The notes beneath the pieces were generated by a model, which was not told the DNA's origin, did not search any database, and saw only the letters and a program-made list of their open reading frames with translations. From assembly GCA_017592665.1 (NCBI GenBank), contig JAGFNW010000004.1, positions 124,001 through 188,000 on the forward strand: 64,000 nucleotides of DNA, in the 5' to 3' direction. Made by a program: the position numbers and the translations under genes. Below are positions 27,558-35,442 of this stretch, in pieces. Each line of letters opens with the position of its first letter. Position 1 is the stretch's first letter. The DNA comes from Streptosporangiaceae bacterium NEAU-GS5 (GTDB lineage Bacteria; Actinomycetota; Actinomycetes; Streptosporangiales; Streptosporangiaceae).

Positions 27558-29126
27558 TCATTCCACACCGAGGAGAAGCGGATATCCCCCCTGCCCGCCC
27601 GCGTAGACCTCGACGGACAGGTCAGGCCGAGTCGCCTCCAAATGGCCGCGTACGGCTCCCGCCAAGGCCTCGCCCGGCTCGGCCCCCGACACCAGCGTCA
27701 CAAGCTCGGAGCTCGAGGAGAGCATGGCGTCGGCGACCCGGAGCGCCACCTCCTCCAAGGAGCGCCCGATGAGCGCCGCGTCCCCGTCGACCACTCCCAG
27801 CACCTCACCCGGGCGGCACAGCCCCGCGCTGGTCATCACCTCGCGGTCGGCCACCCACACGTGGCCGTGCCGGGTGTGCGCGGCCGCGTCCGTCATCGCC
27901 ACCACGTCGTCGTCGAAGCGGCGCATCGGGTCGTGCACGGCGAGCGCGGCCAGCCCTTGGACCGAGGCCCGAGTGGGCAGCACGCTGACCGTGATGCCCT
28001 CCTCGCGCGCGATCTCGGCCGCGGCCATGGCCACGGCGCGCACGCCGCTGTCGTTGGGAAGGACCGCGACCTCGCGCCCCGCCTCCCGAATGGCCGCCAC
28101 CAGCGAGGCGAGCGTCGCGCTTGAGCCGGGCTCACGCCGTACGACGACCGCTCCCGACTGCCGGAACAGCTCGGCCAGGCCGTCGCCCGCGGCCACCGTG
28201 ACGACGCCGCGCTCGCGTGTGGGCTCGTGGGTGCGCCCGCCGAGGAAGGTGATCCGGATCCGATATGGCCTGCCGACCGCCAACCCGGCCTCCACCGCGG
28301 CGCCGGCGTCGTCGGTGTGCACGTGGACATTCCAGAGGCCGTCGCCTCCGACGATCACCACGGAGTCGCCGAGCGCGTCGAGGGCGTCCTTCAACGGATC
28401 GATCACGTCGCCCTCGAGCAGATACATGACCTCGTAGCCAGGCGTGTCACCCTCGTCCGGGTCGGGCCCCTCCGAGACCGGCCGACCCGAGGGCGCCGGC
28501 ACCTCATGCCGATCGGCGTACGCCTCGTCGACCACCTCCGCCAGGCTCTCCAGCATGATCGTCAGCCCGGCGGCGCCCGCGTCGACGACACCGTTACGCG
28601 CCAGCACGTCGAGCTGCTCGGGGGTGTGCCGCAGCGCGTCGCGGGCGGCCTGCGCGGCCCGCCGCGCCACCTCGGCCAGATCGTCGGGAGCGTCCCGTAC
28701 GGCCTGGGCCACGGCCGACAGCACGCTCAGCACGGTCCCCTCGACCGGCCTGACCACGGCCGCCCGCGCCTGCTCGGCCGCCCTCACCAGCCCGTCGCGC
28801 AGGTCGGCGCCACGGCCCTGCGCCTGCCTGAGCACGTCGGCGAGGCCGCGGATGGCCTGGCTGACGATCACCCCGGAGTTTCCGCGCGCCCCGAGCAACG
28901 CGCCGCGCGCGAGCGTCTGCCAGGTGAGGTCACGCCCGGCGTCCACGGGCAGGGCGTCGACCGCCTCGGCCGCCGACAGCAGGGTGAGATGCAGGTTGGT
29001 GCCGGTGTCGCCGTCCGGCACGGGGAAGACGTTGAGGGCGTCGATCTCCTTGCTGGCCCGTCCCAGCGAATCAGCGCACAACCGCGACCAGCGACGGACG
29101 GCAGAGGGATCGAGGACGTCCAGCAT
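27558..29126 (-). CDS. DhaL/DegV-like kinase-domain protein (FakA family)
   Basis: 522 aa of the DAK2 type. The N-terminal DhaL domain (about 5-200) carries NVFPVPDGDTGTN, whose Asp residues bind Mg-ADP, and GARGNSGVIVSQ. The middle and C-terminal domain includes NVHVHTDDAG and continues to the end, as in FakA, which phosphorylates fatty acids held by a FakB protein. No fakB lies nearby, so the substrate here is an inference. ATG 29126 (MLDVLDPSAVRRW) has a GAGAGG ribosome site; the open frame upstream to 30236 is antisense to rpmB and the AraC gene. It heads the cluster that continues into recG and is divergent from rpmB, a frequent gene order. Confidence 0.9.
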   Translation of the reverse strand: MLDVLDPSAVRRWSRLCADSLGRASKEIDALNVFPVPDGDTGTNLHLTLLSAAEAVDALPVDAGRDLTWQTLARGALLGARGNSGVIVSQAIRGLADVLRQAQGRGADLRDGLVRAAEQARAAVVRPVEGTVLSVLSAVAQAVRDAPDDLAEVARRAAQAARDALRHTPEQLDVLARNGVVDAGAAGLTIMLESLAEVVDEAYADRHEVPAPSGRPVSEGPDPDEGDTPGYEVMYLLEGDVIDPLKDALDALGDSVVIVGGDGLWNVHVHTDDAGAAVEAGLAVGRPYRIRITFLGGRTHEPTRERGVVTVAAGDGLAELFRQSGAVVVRREPGSSATLASLVAAIREAGREVAVLPNDSGVRAVAMAAAEIAREEGITVSVLPTRASVQGLAALAVHDPMRRFDDDVVAMTDAAAHTRHGHVWVADREVMTSAGLCRPGEVLGVVDGDAALIGRSLEEVALRVADAMLSSSSELVTLVSGAEPGEALAGAVRGHLEATRPDLSVEVYAGGQGGYPLLLGVE

Positions 29127-29191
29127 TCGGGGCCTCTCGGATGCGCTACCGTTGGTGGGTACGAGATTATCCCGTTCGCCGGGTCCTCGGT

Positions 29192-29220
29192 TTGGCGCGC
29201 ATCCGGCGGCATCGGATATC
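29192..29220 (+). promoter_or_regulatory. Promoter of rpmB
   Basis: TTGGCG (29192-29197), a 17-bp spacer and GATATC (29215-29220) form a plausible promoter about 80 nt before rpmB. The other direction has a GATAAT (29171-29166) that could serve the dak gene. Confidence 0.4.
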
Positions 29221-29300
29221 CTCGTACGGCTAGCCGGGTGTCCCGGCGTCGCCCGCGCCCCGCCGGGCCTCACGACTGATTCATCTAAGGAGCGATGACC

Positions 29301-29486
29301 GTGGCTTCCGTCTGCGACATCTGCGCTAAGAAGCCGATCTTCGGCAACAACGTCTCCCACTCGCACCGCCGCACCCGGCGCACCTGGAAGCCCAACATCC
29401 AGACCGTCCGCGCGAATGTCAACGGGACGCCGAAGCGACTTAACGTCTGCACCTCGTGCATCAAGGCGGGCAAGGTCACCCGCTGA
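29301..29486 (+). CDS. rpmB: 50S ribosomal protein L28, zinc-binding type
   Basis: 61 aa. [20 protein letters not shown] at the start and [14 protein letters not shown] at the end, with two CxxC pairs, mark the zinc-type (C+) L28. The ribosome site AAGGAG (29287-29292) is 8 nt from GTG 29301 but only 2 nt from ATG 29295, so I prefer the GTG, which also gives the family's usual MASVCD start. It is transcribed alone and followed by an intrinsic terminator. Confidence 0.95.
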   Translation: MASVCDICAKKPIFGNNVSHSHRRTRRTWKPNIQTVRANVNGTPKRLNVCTSCIKAGKVTR

Positions 29487-29518
29487 CCCCGCCGCGGCCA
29501 CCGGCCGCAGCACCGCGG

Positions 29519-29553
29519 AGCCCGCCATCCCAGTGAGGGGTCGGCGGGCTTTT
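29519..29553 (+). terminator. Intrinsic terminator after rpmB
   Basis: AGCCCGCC (29519-29526) pairs with GGCGGGCT (29543-29550) and is followed by a T run, 33 bp after the rpmB stop. Confidence 0.75.
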
Positions 29554-29612
29554 CGCGCGCGGCCGGTTCTCGGCTCTCCGCGTTTTTCGCGCGTTTGGAT
29601 AGGGTCGTAAGG

Positions 29613-30290
29613 GTGTACGCCGAGCGGAGATCGCGGCTGGCGGGGTCGGTGGTGTGGACGCGGCCCGCGCGTCCCCCACGCGAGATCCGCGTGCTGCCGG
29701 ACGGCTGCATCGACCTGATCTGGGACGGCTCCAACCTGCTCGTCGCCGGGCCCGACACCTATCCGCACTTCATCCAGGAGACCGACACCGGCGGCTACGT
29801 CGGCCTGCGGTTCGCTCCCGGCACGGGTCCCCAGGTCTTCGGGCTCCCCGCGTACGAGCTGAAGGACGAGCGGCTTCACCTCGACGCGCTCTGGCCCGCT
29901 GAGGCCGTGCGCGAGCTGGAGGAGCGCGTCGCCGAGGCCGGCGACGCGGGGCGGTTCCTGGAGGACACGGCCCTCGGGCGGCTGGCCGAAGCGGGCGCCG
30001 ATCTGTTCGGCGGCCGGGTCGCCTCCGCGCTGGCGCGCGGCGAGAGCGTCGCCACCGTGGCCGACCGCTTCGGCCTCAGCGAGCGGCAGCTGCATCGCCG
30101 CTCGCTGAACGCCTTCGGTTATGGCCCGAAGACGCTCGCGCGGATCCTTCGCATGGAGCGGGCGCTGACCCTCGCGCGGCGCGGCACGCCCTTCGCCGAC
30201 GTGGCCGCCACCATCGGCTACGCCGACCAGGCCCATCTCTCGCGCGAGATCAAGTCCCTGGCCGGCGCCCCGCTCAGCGCCCTGCTCTGA
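29613..30290 (+). CDS. AraC-family transcriptional regulator
   Basis: 225 aa. An N-terminal sensing domain (about 10-120) with LPDGCIDLIWDG and GLRFAPG, typical of the DUF6597-type AraC proteins, then two helix-turn-helix units (about 140-225): SVATVADRFGLSERQLHRRS and FADVAATIGYADQAHLSREI. GTG 29613 is preferred because a TAGGGT box (29600-29605) lies 7 nt upstream; a TTG at 29595 is the in-frame alternative. It is convergent with a VOC-family gene. Target and ligand are unknown. Confidence 0.85.
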   Translation: MYAERRSRLAGSVVWTRPARPPREIRVLPDGCIDLIWDGSNLLVAGPDTYPHFIQETDTGGYVGLRFAPGTGPQVFGLPAYELKDERLHLDALWPAEAVRELEERVAEAGDAGRFLEDTALGRLAEAGADLFGGRVASALARGESVATVADRFGLSERQLHRRSLNAFGYGPKTLARILRMERALTLARRGTPFADVAATIGYADQAHLSREIKSLAGAPLSALL

Positions 30291-30320
30291 CCACCCCGCC
30301 CGGCCGTCGAGCCGGAGGTC

Positions 30321-30342
30321 GGGGTGGGGGTGGGGGTGGGGG
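30321..30342 (+). repeat. G-quadruplex-prone run between convergent genes
   Basis: Four runs of 4-5 G separated by single T residues (30321-30342), on the + strand. It lies 31 bp past the AraC stop and 21 bp before the VOC gene's stop. It could help end transcription or be a simple slippage tract. Confidence 0.6.
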
Positions 30343-30362
30343 TGCGCGCCGAGGGGCAGGCC

Positions 30363-30761
30363 TCAGGCGGGCTTGCTGGGGGCGAAGAATTCGATGGTGT
30401 TGCCGTCGGGGTCGTGGATCACGCCGTAGCGCTGACCCCAGAAGGCGTCCCATGGCTCCTTGTGCCCTTCATATCCGGCTCCGACCAGGTCGGCGTAGGC
30501 GCGATCGACGTCGGCCGGATCGTCGCAGGCGAAGGCGAGCGCCACCCGGTGCCCGCCGGTCGGCGGCGCCCATGCCGGGTCGAACGAGCGGATGGTCTCT
30601 ACGGTGTCCCACGCGATTCGCATGCCGCCGGGAAGCTGGTAGTCGACGTGCGGCTCGGCGTCCGCCTCGGCCGGGATGTCGAACCCGAGGCGTCGGTAGA
30701 AGGCCAGCGAAGCGCCCATGTCGCGGACGACGAGCCCGATGAGATCGAATCGAGGTGTCAT
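30363..30761 (-). CDS. VOC/glyoxalase-superfamily protein
   Basis: 132 aa with the two-module VOC fold: FDLIGLVVRDMGASLAFYRRLGF at the start and GVIHDPDGNTIEFFAP at the end. Possible metal ligands are His and Glu in the second module. Small single-VOC proteins often give antibiotic resistance (bleomycin-type binding) or act as dioxygenases; nothing here decides. The ATG at 30761 follows a TAGCGT box by 6 nt, so the mRNA is probably leaderless. Confidence 0.85.
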   Translation of the reverse strand: MTPRFDLIGLVVRDMGASLAFYRRLGFDIPAEADAEPHVDYQLPGGMRIAWDTVETIRSFDPAWAPPTGGHRVALAFACDDPADVDRAYADLVGAGYEGHKEPWDAFWGQRYGVIHDPDGNTIEFFAPSKPA

Positions 30762-30820
30762 GCCCCCACGCTATGGCGCATGCCGCCCGCGCTTCTTGAA
30801 GGAATCGGACGCCGCCGCCG

Positions 30821-31034
30821 CGACCGGCGACGTTTTACCGGTGTCGGCCAGCGACATTTGCCGGGGTCGGCCAGCGACGTTTGCCAGCGTCGACCGGCGA
30901 CATTTGCCGGGGTCGACCGGCGACGTTTGCCAGCGTCGACCGGCGATGCTTGCCGTGTCAGCCGGCGACGTTTGCCGGGGTCGGCCAGCGATGCTTGCCG
31001 TGTCAGCCGGCGACGTTTGCCGGAGTCGGCCGGC
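30821..31034. repeat. Tandem array of about nine 22-24 bp repeats
   Basis: Imperfect units of mostly 23 bp built around CGACGTTTGCCGGGGTCGGC run head-to-tail from about 30821 to 31034. Two variant classes alternate: one with CGAC(G/A)TTTGCC and a shorter 22-bp one with CGATGCTTGCCGTGTCAGC. The period is not a multiple of three and shifts frame, so the array is not coding. It fills the divergent gap (30762-31115) between the VOC gene and a membrane protein gene. There are no spacers, so it is not CRISPR. Confidence 0.9.
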
Positions 31035-31115
31035 GGCCGACGCGAACGCGGCGAGTCGCCGCTCTGAGCGACGCGCCGGGGCAAGGATCGGCGGGAGGAG
31101 CGCTAGCCTGGAGCC

Positions 31116-31790
31116 ATGAGCCGGCCTCTGCGGTTGAGTGTGAGCGCCTCCCCAGGCCAAAAGGTGTTCGCGGCCATTTTCGCGCTGGTCTTCCTCGGCA
31201 TCCTGACCGCCGTCGCGATCGTCGCGATGGCCGTCCTGTTCGGCCTGCCCAACATGGACTCCGGCGGCTACGGCCTGTCCGACTTCGGCCCGGCGCGCCT
31301 CGTCGTCACCGTCGTCCTCGTGGCCATCGGCGTGATGGTCGTCGGCGGGTTCGCGTACGCCCTGCTCGGCACCTTCCGCGGCCGCGCCGACCTCGACGGC
31401 GCCGTGCTCACCGTGCGCGGGGCGGTTGGCACGCGCCGCGCCGACCTTTCCCGGGCGCGCGTGTGGATCGACTCGATCCCCGAGTATGCCCGGGACATGC
31501 ACCACGACCGCATGGTCGCCACCGGCCGCCGCATCCCCCGCCTGGTCGCGGCCGAGCCCCAGGCCCGTCCCCTACGGCTCCGTCTCCGCGGACAGGGCGG
31601 CGGCTTCCTCCCGCCCCATGAGCTTCTCGCTCTCGCCGACGCCATCGACTCCGGCCGACAGCCAGGACAGGCAGGGCAGCCAGGCCAGCTAGCTCACGCA
31701 GGTCAGGCAGGACAGGCAGGTCAGGGGGCCTCCGAAGCCGGCGATCTGCTGCGCCGGCTCGCCACCGACCCGCTCCCGCGCCTCCTCTAG
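31116..31790 (+). CDS. Two-helix membrane protein of unknown function
   Basis: 224 aa. Two hydrophobic helices (about 17-42 and 60-85) are followed by a cytoplasmic PH-like or beta-rich domain (about 90-175) with TVRGAVGTRRADLSRARVWI and RPLRLRLRGQ. The C-terminus is a low-complexity GQ/AGQ tract (about 184-207) coded by a slippage-prone CAGGCAGG sequence. The layout resembles small bacterial PH-domain membrane proteins, but I do not assign a function. A TAGCCT box (31104-31109) lies 6 nt before ATG 31116. Confidence 0.75.
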   Translation: MSRPLRLSVSASPGQKVFAAIFALVFLGILTAVAIVAMAVLFGLPNMDSGGYGLSDFGPARLVVTVVLVAIGVMVVGGFAYALLGTFRGRADLDGAVLTVRGAVGTRRADLSRARVWIDSIPEYARDMHHDRMVATGRRIPRLVAAEPQARPLRLRLRGQGGGFLPPHELLALADAIDSGRQPGQAGQPGQLAHAGQAGQAGQGASEAGDLLRRLATDPLPRLL

Positions 31791-31927
31791 ACACGCCCTA
31801 GATGGGGCCGGCGGAGGAATCCCACTTACCCCACCGTCACCACCCAGACCGGCCTCAAATCGAGTTGCATCACTCAGCGTCATCGACGTACGTTCAATTT
31901 GTGACCATCACTCTTCCTCCCGTTGGT

Positions 31928-31933
31928 TATACT
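31928..31933 (+). promoter_or_regulatory. -10 box for leaderless vapBC transcript
   Basis: TATACT ends 6 nt before ATG 31940, in an AT-rich patch. No good -35 is seen at the usual distance. Confidence 0.45.
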
Positions 31934-31939
31934 GCCGGT

Positions 31940-32209
31940 ATGACCAAGAAGATCGGCGTCAGCCTCCCCGACGACATCTACTCCTGGATGCGCAGCCGGG
32001 TCGAGGACGGCTTCGCCGATTCCATCTCCGGCCTGATCGCCGACCTGGCCGTGGCGGAGCGTCAGAAGACGGAGCTCACCGCGTTCGTGGCCGACCTCGT
32101 CGGCGAGTTCGGCGAGCCGGGCCCCGACGCCGACGCCTGGATCGACGACGCGATCACCCGAGCACGCGGCGTCCGGCAGGGCCATGTGCCCGCGGAGGAG
32201 AAGCGATGA
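31940..32209 (+). CDS. Antitoxin of a VapBC-type system
   Basis: 89 aa. The N-terminus MTKKIGVSLPDDIYSWMRSR has the beta-strand plus helix pattern of ribbon-helix-helix antitoxins (DNA binding and dimerisation); the C-terminal half is acidic and should wrap the toxin. ATG 31940 follows a TATACT box by 6 nt. It overlaps the toxin gene by 4 nt (ATGA), the usual coupling for antitoxin-toxin operons, which normally repress themselves. Confidence 0.8.
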   Translation: MTKKIGVSLPDDIYSWMRSRVEDGFADSISGLIADLAVAERQKTELTAFVADLVGEFGEPGPDADAWIDDAITRARGVRQGHVPAEEKR

Positions 32210-32652
32210 CCACGGTGAGACCGGAGCGCTTCGTGCTCGACTCCGGCGCGCTCATCCAGGTCGAGCACGGCGACCACCGGATGATCAGGCTTCTCGATCG
32301 GGTCGCGAAGGGTGACGTCATAGTGACCATCCCGCGGACGGTGGTCGCCGAGACCTGGCGTGGCGGCGCTCGGCAGGCGCGGCTGGCAAGGCTGATCAAG
32401 ATTGCCGACACCGCCTCCGCCGACACCGCCTCGACCGCCCTTGTCCGGCTCGACGAGCTCACGCCTGAGCGCGCCGACCAGATCGGCCTGGCCATCGGCT
32501 CGTCGGGCCACGACGACATCGTCGACGTGCACGTGGCCCTCTGCGCCCGCGATCCTCACCGGGGCACGGTCGACGCCACGATCGTCACCTCAGATCGCGA
32601 CCACATCGAGCGCGTCGACATCGAGCTGAAACACGTGATCAGCGACATCTGA
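32206..32652 (+). CDS. PIN-domain toxin (VapC-like)
   Basis: 148 aa, slightly longer than most VapC toxins. Acidic catalytic residues are in place: Asp in FVLDSGALI (about 11), Glu in VVAETWRGG (about 48), Asp in GHDDIVDVHVA and Asp in TSDRDH near the C-terminus. PIN toxins cut tRNA or rRNA when freed from the antitoxin. An Ala/Ser/Thr-rich insertion (TASADTAST) at about 69-77 is unusual. Coupled to the antitoxin gene by an ATGA overlap. Confidence 0.85.
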   Translation: MTTVRPERFVLDSGALIQVEHGDHRMIRLLDRVAKGDVIVTIPRTVVAETWRGGARQARLARLIKIADTASADTASTALVRLDELTPERADQIGLAIGSSGHDDIVDVHVALCARDPHRGTVDATIVTSDRDHIERVDIELKHVISDI

Positions 32653-32714
32653 CCCATCGACCCGCCCCACCCGAAGCCACCGCCCCGCCCGAAGTCGCCG
32701 CCCCGGCCTATGTC

Positions 32715-32750
32715 GTCAGCGCCACGGCCAGGCGTGGTCCACGGGGCCGA
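32715..32750. repeat. Stray copy of the thiD 3' end
   Basis: These 36 bp are identical to 32808-32843, which cover the last codons and stop of thiD. The copy lies 93 bp beyond the true end. Between and beside the copies run GAAGCCGCCGCCC-type 15-bp units, so the whole is a 93-bp tandem duplication. Confidence 0.85.
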
Positions 32751-32807
32751 AGTTTGTCCCCGCCCGAAGCCGCCGCCCTGCCCGAAGCCGCCGCCCCAGC
32801 CGAAGTA

Positions 32808-32843
32808 GTCAGCGCCACGGCCAGGCGTGGTCCACGGGGCCGA
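32808..32843. repeat. Parent copy of the thiD-tail duplication
   Basis: Contains the thiD stop and final codons (VDHAWPWR). Identical over 36 bp to 32715-32750. Confidence 0.85.
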
Positions 32844-33615
32844 TGCCGGCGCCGAGGGGGAAGCCGTGGGCGATGGCGCCGGTGACGTAATCCTTGGCCC
32901 GTCTGACCGCATCGGGCATGGAGGCGCCGAGGGCCAGGTGTGAAGCGACGGCAGAGGCGAGGGTGCAGCCGGTGCCGTGGGTGTGGCGGTTGTCGAGGCG
33001 GTCGGCGGTCAGATAGTGCTCCTCGGAGCCATTGGTGAGCAGGTCGACGGGGTCACCGGGAAGGTGACCGCCCTTGATGAGCGCCCAGGCGGGTCCGAGC
33101 TCGAGGATGGCCGCGGCCGCCCGGGGCAGGCCCTGCTCATCTTCGACCTTGACGCCGGTGAGCTGCTCGACCTCCCACAGGTTGGGAGTCACGACGGTGG
33201 CGAGCGGGAGCAGGCGCGTCTTCATCGTCGCGACGGCCTCGGGAGCGAGCAGCGAGTCGCCGTGCTTGGACACGCCGACCGGATCGACCACCACGGGAGC
33301 CGACACGTCCGCGAGGACGCCGACGAGGACGTCGGCAACGGTCTCCACGATGACCGGCGAGGCGAGCATGCCGGTTTTGATCGCCTGCGCGCCGATGTCG
33401 CCGAGGACCGAGTCGAGCTGGGCCCGTACGGCCTCCGGCGGCAGCTCCCAGTAACCCTGCACGCCGATCGAGTTCTGCGCGGTGACGGCCGCGATCACAC
33501 TCATTCCGTGCACGCCGAGGGCCAGCATCGTCTTCAGATCGGCCTGGATGCCGGCGCCGCCCCCCGAGTCGGAGCCGGCGATGGTCAGCACGCGCGGAGG
33601 GGTCGTGACCGTCAT
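32809..33615 (-). CDS. thiD: Hydroxymethylpyrimidine/phosphomethylpyrimidine kinase
   Basis: Makes HMP pyrophosphate for thiamine synthesis by two successive phosphorylations. 268 aa. Ribokinase-like fold: [20 protein letters not shown] near the N-terminus, VVVDPVG, and the anion-hole/catalytic [15 protein letters not shown] near the C-terminus. ATG 33615 has a GGATGGGG ribosome site; an in-frame ATG at 33627 is less likely. thiL lies 1.8 kb upstream on the same strand, so two thiamine genes sit close together. Confidence 0.95.
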   Translation of the reverse strand: MTVTTPPRVLTIAGSDSGGGAGIQADLKTMLALGVHGMSVIAAVTAQNSIGVQGYWELPPEAVRAQLDSVLGDIGAQAIKTGMLASPVIVETVADVLVGVLADVSAPVVVDPVGVSKHGDSLLAPEAVATMKTRLLPLATVVTPNLWEVEQLTGVKVEDEQGLPRAAAAILELGPAWALIKGGHLPGDPVDLLTNGSEEHYLTADRLDNRHTHGTGCTLASAVASHLALGASMPDAVRRAKDYVTGAIAHGFPLGAGIGPVDHAWPWR

Positions 33616-33640
33616 GACCCCATCCAATCAGCAGCCGGTC

Positions 33641-35365
33641 CTACGCGACGGCGCACTCCCCCGTGGACAAGGTGCACGTGCCCGGCACTGAAGAGGACCC
33701 CGAGGCGCGGAACCTGATCACGGTCATGTCGCCGCCGTCCAGGTCGTCGATCGTGAGCACGAGCGTCCCGTCGTCGCGTTGCGACCAGTCGGGCACGCTG
33801 GCCATGGTGACCTCGCCGGAGACGGGGATCTCGACGGTCACGCCGGTCAGGGCGTCCGAGCCGTCGTTCTGGACGACCAGGCGGGCCGAATAGCGGTCAC
33901 CGCTGTCGGAGAGCACCCGGAATTCGACGGTCACGTGCGAGGCGCCCGCTGCGGTCACCTCCCCCTGCTCCTGGGATTCCGTCGTGCCGTCGGTCTCCGA
34001 CTCGGACGGCGTCACGTCCGGCTGTGGCTCGGCCACCTCGTTGTCGCGCGTACGGGACGACGGGGAGTTCGAAACCGTGGCAGTCGGAGTCGCGACGACG
34101 GTCGGCTGCGCGTGCGACTGCTTCTTCTTCTCGACCGGCAAGACCGCGGGCGACGTGGGCTGCGACGTCGCCGTCGGAGACGGGTCCTGCTTTGCCGACG
34201 GCAGGACCTCGGGAACGCTCTGGGTGGGGTCGACCGCTTCCGCCGAATCAGTGGCGGGCCCAGGGCGGCCGACCCCATTCCCACAGTCGGACGAACACGC
34301 TTTGGCGGGAGGTTCGAGTTTCAGGGCCGCCGGATGGGCCGCCACGAATTTCACCCCTGCGAACGTGATTCCGACAGCTACCAGCACGGACACCCCCGAG
34401 AGCCACGCGCCGCGCCGCCACTTAGGCGGCGAGTCCTCATACTTCCAATCCAGTTCATCGGGCTCTCCCGGCGGCGGGCCTGCGCGGCCTGCAGACGGAG
34501 CTGCCATCTTCTGGGTCGCGGCCATGTGCTGGGTCGCGGCCACGAGCGCTGAAGGCTGAGCGAGCGTGGGCTCCACTCGCTCGGTTCCCATCGGCTCCGG
34601 ACGCTGCGCCCTCGCCGGGTCACTGCTCCGAGCCAGCCCAGCCGCCGGACCCGGTCCACTCAAAGCCTCAGAACGATGGCCGCCCAGCATCTGCGCAGGG
34701 CCAGGTGCGCTCGAAGGCGCGGGGCGCGAGGCATCGGTAGGTTGCGCGTGCTTCTGGGGCGGGCCCGCGAAAGCCGCTGGCCCTGCTGAAACGGGTGCGG
34801 ATCCCATGGAATATGGCGCGGGTCCCGCTGAATATGCGGGCCCGGCGGAAAATGGCGCAGGGCCTGCGGAAGAGGGCGCGGGTGCCGCGGAGCGGGGTGC
34901 GGGCCTGGCGGAGAGGGATGCGGGCCCGGCGGAAATGGGTGCGGGCCTGGCGGAGAGGGATGCGGGTCCCGTGGAGAAGGGTGCGGGCTCCGAGACGGCC
35001 GTGGGCTCTTGGGTAGCTGCGCGCTGCGGGATGGCCGTGGGCTCCCGAGTGAGAATGGGCTCACGGACGGGCGTGGGCTGCGGGATGGCCGCGGGCTCAC
35101 GGACGGGGGTGGGCTCGGGGAGGGCGGTGGGGGCCATGAAGGCGCCGGGTTCGGGGCGTTTCTGGCCTGCTCCCGGGAAGATGGCGGCGTCGTCGCCCTG
35201 CTCGGTGAGGGCGGACAGCCAGGCGTCGAAGCCGGCCTCATCCGCAGCCTGAGGGGTCAGGTCCACCGGCCGAGGAGGCTCGGAAGACCGTCGCGGGGAC
35301 TTTGGTCCCTCATCCTCGGGCCACCGATAGGTCAGCTCGTTCTGGCCCGGCGTGTGGCGGCCCAT
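33641..35365 (-). CDS. Repeat-rich single-span protein with an extracytoplasmic beta domain
   Basis: 574 aa. ATG 35365 ([15 protein letters not shown]) has a GGAAGGA ribosome site. Cytoplasmic part about 1-310: an acidic start, then a long Pro/Ala/Ser region with REPTAIPQ- and [12 protein letters not shown]-type repeats. One membrane helix (about 318-340, [20 protein letters not shown]). Outside: a Thr/Ser/Pro-rich stalk (about 355-470) and a final 100-residue beta domain ([20 protein letters not shown], ending [11 protein letters not shown] with two Cys) that resembles a CBM2 or similar immunoglobulin-like fold. I do not recognise a named family. It may be a cell-envelope binding or regulatory protein. 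Confidence 0.75.
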   Translation of the reverse strand: MGRHTPGQNELTYRWPEDEGPKSPRRSSEPPRPVDLTPQAADEAGFDAWLSALTEQGDDAAIFPGAGQKRPEPGAFMAPTALPEPTPVREPAAIPQPTPVREPILTREPTAIPQRAATQEPTAVSEPAPFSTGPASLSARPAPISAGPASLSARPAPRSAAPAPSSAGPAPFSAGPAYSAGPAPYSMGSAPVSAGPAAFAGPPQKHAQPTDASRPAPSSAPGPAQMLGGHRSEALSGPGPAAGLARSSDPARAQRPEPMGTERVEPTLAQPSALVAATQHMAATQKMAAPSAGRAGPPPGEPDELDWKYEDSPPKWRRGAWLSGVSVLVAVGITFAGVKFVAAHPAALKLEPPAKACSSDCGNGVGRPGPATDSAEAVDPTQSVPEVLPSAKQDPSPTATSQPTSPAVLPVEKKKQSHAQPTVVATPTATVSNSPSSRTRDNEVAEPQPDVTPSESETDGTTESQEQGEVTAAGASHVTVEFRVLSDSGDRYSARLVVQNDGSDALTGVTVEIPVSGEVTMASVPDWSQRDDGTLVLTIDDLDGGDMTVIRFRASGSSSVPGTCTLSTGECAVA

Positions 35366-35442
35366 CCCTGTCCTTCCGTCGGTGACGTGACGACCGCCCA
35401 CCTTCATAACAGATCCGATACGCGTTTGTCACAAATTTCACT

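Noticed and set aside
29127-30236. N-terminal extension of the DhaL-like gene
   Set aside because: Antisense to rpmB and the AraC gene; ATG 29126 has a ribosome site and family-like start.
30821-31034. Possible CRISPR array
   Set aside because: Units are head-to-tail without unique spacers, and no cas gene is present.
30758-31084. 108-codon minus-strand frame over the tandem repeats
   Set aside because: The 22-24 bp period breaks the reading frame and the product is repetitive Arg/Ser-rich; no ribosome site.
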